Source: Ancylostoma caninum (lineage: Eukaryota; Nematoda; Chromadorea; Rhabditida; Ancylostomatidae). Taken from it: 64,000 nt of DNA. Where the stretch lies: positions 62,001 to 126,000 of the forward strand of contig JBAJFG010000152.1 of assembly GCA_037903475.1 (NCBI GenBank). The letters are read 5' to 3'. A model generated the notes under the pieces. It searched no databases. It saw only the letters and a program-made list of their open reading frames with translations, and was not told the DNA's origin. How positions within the stretch are numbered: position 1 is the first letter of the stretch; each line of letters opens with the position of its first letter. Shown here one piece after another: positions 27,101 to 36,100 of this stretch. A program made the position numbers and the translations under genes.

Positions 27101-30100
27101 GAGGGACGGCAAAAATTTTGCTCCATGGGAGGATCGAACTCCCGACCTCGGCATTTCTCATTCTTATAGGTACCACGCGCTAACCAGCTGCGCCAATGGA
27201 GCAGGGCCAAAATTTCGAGATTTTTCTTCACAAAATTTTATTCCTGTTACTGTTGATCCCACTGTATGAGGAACGATGGAGAACGAGCATGGAAATAGCA
27301 TTGTACTCGATCTTGTGTTGCATAGCGTAGTGGCAATGAGTCTTCCGTCAGGCGCAAGGTATCGGGTTCGAATCCTGCAGGCGCTAACTCTTTTCTGAAC
27401 GGTTTTTCCGGCAAGAAACTTTTGCAGATTGTTTTCCCAAGCTGTTCTGGCTTCATGGAGGGACGGCAAAAATTTTGCTCCATGGGAGGATCGAACTCCC
27501 GACCTCGGCATTTCTCATTCTTATAGGTACCACGCGCTAACCAGCTGCGCCAATGGAGCAGGGCCAAAATTTCGAGATTTTTCTTCACAAAATTTTATTC
27601 CTGTTACTGTTGATCCCACTGTATGAGGAACGATGGAGAACGAGCATGGAAATAGCATTGTACTCGATCTTGTGTTGCATAGCGCAGTGGCAATGAGTCT
27701 TCCGTCAGGCGCAAGGTATCGGGTTCGAATCCTGCAGGCGCTAACTCTTTTCTGAACGGTTTTTCCGGCGAGAAACTTTTGCAGATTGTTTTCCCAAGCT
27801 GTTCTGGCTTCATGGAGGGACGGCAAAAATTTTGCTCCATGGGAGGATCGAACTCCCGACCTCGGCATTTCCCATTCTTATAAGTACCACGCGCTAACCA
27901 GCTGCGCCAATGGAGCATGGCCAAAATTTCGAGATTTTTCTTCACAAAATTTTATTCCTGTTACTGTTGATCCCACTGAATGAGGAACGATGGAGAACGA
28001 GCATGGAAATAGCATTGTACTTGATCTTTTGTTGCATAGCGCAGTGGCAATGAGTTTTCCGTTAGGCGCAAGGTATCGGGTTCGAATCCTGCAGGCGCTA
28101 ACTCTTTTGTGAACGGTTTTTCCGGCGCGAAACTTTTGCAGATTGTTTTCCCAAGCTGTTCTGGCTTCATGGAGGGACGGCAAAAATTTTGCTCCATGGG
28201 AGGATCGAACTCCCGACCTCGGCATTTCCCATTCTTATAAGTACCACGCGCTAACCAGCTGCGCCAATGGAGCATGGCTAAAATTTCGAGATTTTTCTTC
28301 ACAAAATTTTATTCCTGTTACTGTTGATCCCATTGAATGAGGAACGGTGGAGAACGAGCATGGAAATAGCATTGTACTCGATCTTTTGTTGCATAGCGCA
28401 GTGGCAATGAGTTTTCCGTCAGGCGCAAGGTATCGGGTTCGAATCCTGCAGGCGCTAACTCTTTTGTGAACGGTTTTTCCGGCGCGAAACTTTTGCAGAT
28501 TGTTTTCCCAAGCTGTTCTGGCTTCATGGAGGGACGGCAAAAATTTTGCTCCATGGGAGGATCGAACTCCCGACCTCGGCATTTCTCATTCTTATAAGTA
28601 CCACGCGCTAACCAGCTGCGCCAATGGAGCATGGCCAAAATTTCGAGATTTTTCTTCACAAAATTTTATTCCTGTTACTGTTGATCCCATTGAATGAGGA
28701 ACGGTGGAGAACGAGCATGGAAATAGCATTGTACTCGATCTTGTGTTGCATAGCGCAGTGGCAATGAGTTTTCCGTCAGGCGCAAGGTATCGGTTTCGAA
28801 TCCTGTAGGCGCTAACTCTTTTGTGAACGGTTTTTCCGGCAAGAAACTTTTGCAGATTGTTTTCCCAAGCTGTTCTGGCTTCATGGAGGGACGGTAAAAA
28901 TTTTGCTCCATGGGAGGATCGAACTCCCGACCTCGGCATTTCTCATTCTTATAAGTACCACGCGCTAACCAGCTGCGCCAATGGAGCATGGCCAAAATTT
29001 CGAGATTTTTCTTCACAAAATTTTATTCCTGTTACTGTTGATCCCACTGAATGAGGAACGATGGAGAACGAGCATGGAAATAGCATTGTACTCGATCTTT
29101 TGTTGCATAGCGCAGTGGCAATGAGTTTTCCGTCAGGCGCAAGGTATCGGTTTCGAATCCTGCAGGCGCCAACTCTTTTGTGAACGGTTTTTCTGGCGAG
29201 AAACTTTTGCAGTTTGTTTTCACCTCTGGCGATTTCTCATTCTTATAAGTACCACGCGCTAACCAGCTGCGCCAATGGAGCATGGCCAAAATTTCGAGAT
29301 TTTTCTTCACAAAATTTTATTCCTGTCACTGTTGATCCCACTGAATGAGGAACGGTGGAGAACGAGCATGGAAATAGCATTGTACTCGATCTTGTGTTGC
29401 ATAGCGCAGTGGCAATGAGTTTTCCGTCAGGCGCAAGGTATCGGTTTCGAATCCTGCAGGCGCTAACTCTTTTGTGAACGGTTTTTCCGGCAAGAAACTT
29501 TTGCAGATTGTTTTCCCAAGCTGTTCTGGCTTCATGGAGGGACGGCAAAAATTTTGCTCCATGGGAGGATCGAACTCCCGACCTCGGCATTTCTCATTCT
29601 TATAAGTACCACGCGCTAACCAGCTGCGCCAATGAGCATGGCCAAAATTTCGAGATTTTTCTTCACAAAATTTTATTCCTGTCACTGTTGATCCCACTGA
29701 ATGAGGAACGATGGAGAACGAGCATGGAAATAGCATTGTACTCGATCTTTTGTTGCATAGCGCAGTGGCAATGAGTTTTCCGTCAGGCGCAAGGTATCGG
29801 GTTCGAATCCTGCAGGCGCTAACTCTTTTGTGAACGGTTTTTCCGGCGAGAAACTTTTGCAGATTGTTTTCCCAAGCTGTTCTGGCTTCATGGAGGGACG
29901 GCAAAAATTTTGCTCCATGGGAGGATCGAACTCCCGACCTCGGCATTTCTCATTCTTATAAGTACCACGCGCTAACCAGCTGCGCCAATGGAGCATGGCC
30001 AAAATTTCGAGATTTTTCTTCACAAAATTTTATTCCTGTTACTGTTGATCCCACTGAATGAGGAACGATGGAGAACGAGCATGGAAATAGCATTGTACTC

Positions 30101-33100
30101 GATCTTTGTTGCATAGCGCAGTGGCAATGAGTTTTCCGTCAGGCGCAAGGTATCGGGTTCGAATCCTGCAGGCGCTAACTCTTTTGTGAACGGTTTTTCC
30201 GGCGAAAACTTTTGCAGATTGTTTTCCCAAGCTGTTCTGGCTTCATGGAGGGACGGCAAAAATTTTGCTCCATGGGAGGATCGAACTCCCGACCTCGGCA
30301 TTTCTCATTCTTATAAGTACCACGCGCTAACCAGCTGCGCCAATGGAGCATGGCCAAAATTTCGAGATTTTTCTTCACAAAATTTTATTCCTGTTACTGT
30401 TGATCCCATTGAATGAGGAACGGTGGAGAACGAGCATGGAAATAGCATTGTACTCGATCTTGTGTTGCATAGCGCAGTGGCAATGAGTTTTCCGTCAGGC
30501 GCAAGGTATCGGTTTCGAATCCTGCAGGCGCTAACTCTTTTGTGAACGGTTTTTCCGGCAAGAAACTTTTGCAGATTGTTTTCCCAAGCTGTTCTGGCTT
30601 CATGGAGGGACGGCAAAAATTTTGCTCCATGGGAGGATCGAACTCCCGACCTCGGCATTTCTCATTCTTATAAGTACCACGCGCTAACCAGCTGCGCCAA
30701 TGGAGCATGCCCAAAATTTCGAGATTTTTCTTCACAAAATTTTATTCCTGTCACTGTTGATTCCACTGAATGAGGAACGATGGAGAACGAGCATGGAAAT
30801 AGCATTGTACTCGATCTTTTGTTGCATAGCGCAGTGGCAATGAGTTTTCCGTCAGGCGCAAGGTATCGGGTTCGAATCCTGCAGGCGCTAACTCTTTTGT
30901 GAACGGTTTTTCCGGCGAGAAACTTTTGCAGATTGTTTTCCCAAGCTGTTCTGGCTTCATGGAGGGACGTCAAAAATTTTGCTCCATGGGAGGATCGAAC
31001 TCCTGACCTCGGCATTTCTCATTCTTATAACTACCACGCGCTAACCAGCTGCGCCAATGAGCATGGCCAAAATTTCTAGATTTTTCTTCACAAAATTTTA
31101 TTCCTGTTACTGTTGATCCCACTGAATGAGGAACGGTGGAGAACGAGCATGGAAATAGCATTGTACTCGATCTTGTGTTGCATAGCGCAGTGGCAATGAG
31201 TTTTCCGTCAGGCGCAAGGTATCGGTTTCGAATCCTGCAGGCGCTAACTCTTTTGTGAACGGTTTTTCCGGCAAGAAACTTTTGCAGATTGTTTTCCCAA
31301 GCTGTTCTGGCTTCATGGAGGGACGGCAAAAATTTTGCTCCATGGGAGGATCGAACTCCCGACCTCGGCATTTCTCATTCTTATAAGTACCACGCGCTAA
31401 CCAGCTGCGCCAATGGAGCAGGGCCAAAATTTCGAGATTTTTCTTCACAAAATTTTATTCCTGTTACTGTTGATCCCACTGTATGAGGAACGATGGAGAA
31501 CGAGCATGGAAATAGCATTGTACTCGATCTTGTGTTGCATAGCGCAGTGGCAATGAGTTTTCCGTCAGGCGCAAGGTATCGGGTTCGAATCCTGCAGGCG
31601 CTAACTCTTTTGTGAACGGTTTTTCCGGCGCGAAACTTTTGCAGATTGTTTTCCCAAGCTGTTCTGGCTTCATGGAGGGACGGCAAAAATTTTGCTCCAT
31701 GGGAGGATCGAACTCCCGACCTCGGCATTTCTCATTCTTATAAGTACCACGCGCTAACCAGCTGCGCCAATGGAGCATGGCCAAAATTTCGAGATTTTTC
31801 TTCACAAAATTTTATTCCTGTTACTGTTGATCCCATTGAATGAGGAACGGTGGAGAACGAGCATGGAAATAGCATTGTACTCGATCTTGTGTTGCATAGC
31901 GCAGTGGCAATGAGTTTTCCGTCAGGCGCAAGGTATCGGTTTCGAATCCTGCAGGCGCTAACTCTTTTGTGAACGGTTTTTCCGGCAAGAAACTTTTGCA
32001 GATTGTTTTCCCAAGCTGTTCTGGCTTCATGGAGGGACGGCAAAAATTTTGCTCCATGGGAGGATCGAACTCCCGACCTCGGCATTTCTCATTCTTATAA
32101 GTACCACGCGCTAACCAGCTGCGCCAATGAGCATGGCCAAAATTTCGAGATTTTTCTTCACAAAATTTTATTCCTGTCACTGTTGATCCCACTGAATGAG
32201 GAACGATGGAGAACGAGCATGGAAATAGCATTGTACTCGATCTTTTGTTGCATAGCGCAGTGGCAATGAGTTTTCCGTCAGGCGCAAGGTATCGGGTTCG
32301 AATCCTGCAGGCGCTAACTCTTTTGTGAACGGTTTTTCCGGCGAGAAACTTTTGCAGATTGTTTTCCCAAGCTGTTCTGGCTTCATGGAGGGACGGCAAA
32401 AATTTTGCTCCATGGGAGGATCGAACTCCCGACCTCGGCATTTCTCATTCTTATAAGTACCACGCGCTAACCAGCTGCGCCAATGGAGCATGGCCAAAAT
32501 TTCGAGATTTTTCTTCACAAAATTTTATTCCTGTTACTGTTGATCCCATTGAATGAGGAACGGTGGAGAACGAGCATGGAAATAGCATTGTACTCGATCT
32601 TGTGTTGCATAGCGCAGTGGCAATGAGTTTTCCGTCAGGCGCAAGGTATCGGTTTCGAATCCTGCAGGCGCTAACTCTTTTGTGAACGGTTTTTCCGGCA
32701 AGAAACTTTTGCAGATTGTTTTCCCAAGCTGTTCTGGCTTCATGGAGGGACGGCAAAAATTTTGCTCCATGGGAGGATCGAACTCCCGACCTCGGCATTT
32801 CTCATTCTTATAAGTACCACGCGCTAACCAGCTGCGCCAATGGAGCATGGCCAAAATTTCGAGATTTTTCTTCACAAAATTTTATTCCTGTTACTGTTGA
32901 TCCCACTGAATGAGGAACGATGGAGAACGAGCATGGAAATAGCATTGTACTCGATCTTTTGTTGCATAGCGCAGTGGCAATGAGTTTTCCGTCAGGCGCA
33001 AGGTATCGGTTTCGAATCCTGCAGGCGCTAACTCTTTTGTGAACGGTTTTTCCGGCGAGAAACTTTTGCAGATTGTTTTCCCAAGCTGTTCTGGCTTCAT

Positions 33101-36100
33101 GGAGGGACGGCAAAAATTTTGCTCCATGGGAGGATCGAACTCCCGACCTCGGCATTTCTCGTTCTTATAAGTACCACGCGCTAACCAGCTGCGCCAATGG
33201 AGCATGGCCAAAATTTCGAGATTTTTCTTCACAAAATTTTATTCCTGTTACTGTTGATCCCACTGAATGAGGAACGATGGAGAACGAGCATGGAAATAGC
33301 ATTGTACTCGATCTTGTGTTGCATAGCGCAGTGGCAATGAGTTTTCCATCAGACGCAAGGTATCGGGTTCGAATCCTGCAGGCGCCAACTCTTTTGTGAA
33401 CGGTTTTTCCGGCGAGAAACTTTTGCAGTTTGTTTTCCCAAGCTGTTCTGGCTTCATGGAGGGACGTCAAAAATTTTGCTCCATGGGAGGATCGAACTCC
33501 CGACCTCGGCATTTCTTCTTCTTCTTCTTCTTAGCGTTTTTCCCGTTTCGCAGCGGGGTCCGCATTGCTGATCTTTTGACGCCAGAGTGCTCTGTCGTGC
33601 GCTTGGTCGGGATGGATCCCAGCCGTCTTGAGGTCACCGTGTACGGTGTCAAGCCATCGTTGCTTTGGTCGTCCTTTAGGCCGCTTTCCTGGTACCTCTA
33701 CGTCGAAGCCAATCCTACAGACTTTGTCGCCATCAGCGCGAAGAACGTGACCAAACCATCGCAGACGCGCCTCACGGAGCTTGTCGGCTATCGCAGCTAC
33801 CCCAAATCGCTGTCGTATGTCCTGGTTGCATATGCGATCTAGCTGCCTAAAGCCACCCATCCACCGCAGCATCCTCATCTCAGTGACACTGATTCGGCGT
33901 TCCATTTCCTTAGTGGCGGGCCAGCACTCGGCACCATACAGCGCGACAGGACGTACCACGGTACGGTAGATCTTCGACTTGAGCCGGTCTGGTATGTCCT
34001 TGTCGCACAGCACACCGGTCAGCGAGCGCCCCTTCAACCACGCAGCGGCGACGCGTGCGGTGATCTCATGGACGAGGCTGCCGTCTGATGAAACCACTGA
34101 GCCGAGGTATTTGAACGTAGCGGCTCGCGGAAGATCCGTGCCATTAACTTTGATAGTGCCAGACTCGTGCTCGTCGGTGGTCAAATACTCGGTCTTCTTA
34201 ACGTTGAGGCGGAGGCCGAACCGTGCCAGCTGGTCACTCCACGCTTGCGTCTGTCGTTCAAGTTCACCCTTGTCTTCGGATGCAAGCATTACGTCATCCG
34301 CGTACAGCAGCGTCCACGGCGCTGGTCTGTGAAGCTCCTTTGTGATGGCATCCATGACTACGATGAAAAGAAGCGGGGAAAGGGCTGAGCCTTGGTGTAC
34401 GCCCACGGTTATGGGGAACTCCGTCGATGTACCCGCGGCCGCCTGCACTTTACTCCTGTGATCGGCGTAAAGAATCCGCACCCATTCGATCAGCTCTTCG
34501 GGAATGCCGTGAAGCCGCAGAGCATACCAAATGACTTCGTGGGGGACGCGGTCAAAGGCCTTCTCCAGATCTAGGAAAGCTAGGTGCAATGGTCTTTTCT
34601 TTTCACGATGCTTCTCGATCAGGAGACGGGCGGCGTGGATGGCATCGGTAGTGCCGCATCCGGGTACAAAACCGCACTGGTTCGGGGATAGTTGAACAAT
34701 TTCACGAAACCGGCGATCAATGATACGCTCGAAGATCTTCATGGTATGCGACAAAAGACGGATTGGTCGATAGTTCGCGCAGTCAGCGGGGCTACCCTTG
34801 CCCTTCCAGATTGGGATGGTAGTGCTTCGCTGCCAGTCCACGGGCACCTTCTTCTCCGCTATGACTAGATTAAAAAATTTCGTTAACCAATCAGCGGAGT
34901 TCCAACACTGCGACTTCCACAATTCTGCTGCCATATCATCTGGACCAGTCGCTTTGCCTGGCTTCATTCGCTTCAGTGCATACATGGTCTCTTCGATGGT
35001 GATTGGCTGCACTGGTCCGGAGGTGGGCGGAACTTCTGGGACGGATGGATGGGCAAATTCTTCCGTCGAGACCTTCTCAAAATAATCCTTCCATCGTTGC
35101 ATCACCTTCTTGTGATCCATCAGGAGGTGGCCTTGCTCGTCGTTGACGCCGTGAAACTTCTCGACGTCGTCTGCTTGGCGCTGACGCGATTTCGCGAGTC
35201 GGTAGATGAAGCGCTCACCGTCCCTCGAGTCTAACTTCTTACAGACTTCATCGTAATGAGCCGCCTTCGCTGCGGCTACAGCCTTCTTAGCAGCCCTTTT
35301 CGCTTCGCGGTAACTCCTCCAGTTGTCTGTCGTTTTATTGTCAAGGAAGGAGTGGTAGAGCCGCTTCTTTTCGCGAACTTTCGCCCTCACTTCCTCTGTC
35401 CAAAGCCAGGTCTTCCTGTCAATCTTCCTTCGATCAGGTCTGGTCGTGCCGAGTTCGGAGCGAGCAGTTGCGAGGACAGCATCAGTTACTTTTTGCCATG
35501 TTTCGTCGACGTTCGTGATGGGTGGCAACTGAATGTGAGAGATGACTGCTATTTCTTTCTCTCTTAATCTCCACCACTTGATTCGAGCCGGCCCACATCG
35601 TTCGACGCGCTTCTTGTTTGGCGGCGTGATCTTCATTGTGCAAATTAGCGGCCGGTGTTGCGACGCGACCGTCTCATACGGTACGACTTTTGCATCCGTG
35701 ACGAGCTTCTGGTCTTGATACCTCACAAGCACGTAGTCGATCTGTGTCGTGTTGCTGCCGCTGTAGAAAGAGACGAGGTGGGATGGTCGCTTCCGAAATC
35801 TCGTGTTCGTTATAACAAGGTTATGAGACTCGGCGTAATCGAGAATGCGCTCGCCATCCTCGTTACGCACCCCGTATCCGAAGCCGCCGTGGCATCTGTA
35901 GCCGTCCTTCGTCGATCCCACGTGCCCATTCAAGTCCCCTGCAATAATAACCGTATCTTCTGGTGGTACTGCAGCGGTCTTCTCATCAATCAGCGCCCAG
36001 AAGTCGTCTTTGGCTCGGTCTGAACATCCGGTCTGTGGGGCGTATGCCGAGAAAAAATGGATGCGCCTTTCCAAAGTGACGACAACAATCTTCATAAGAC

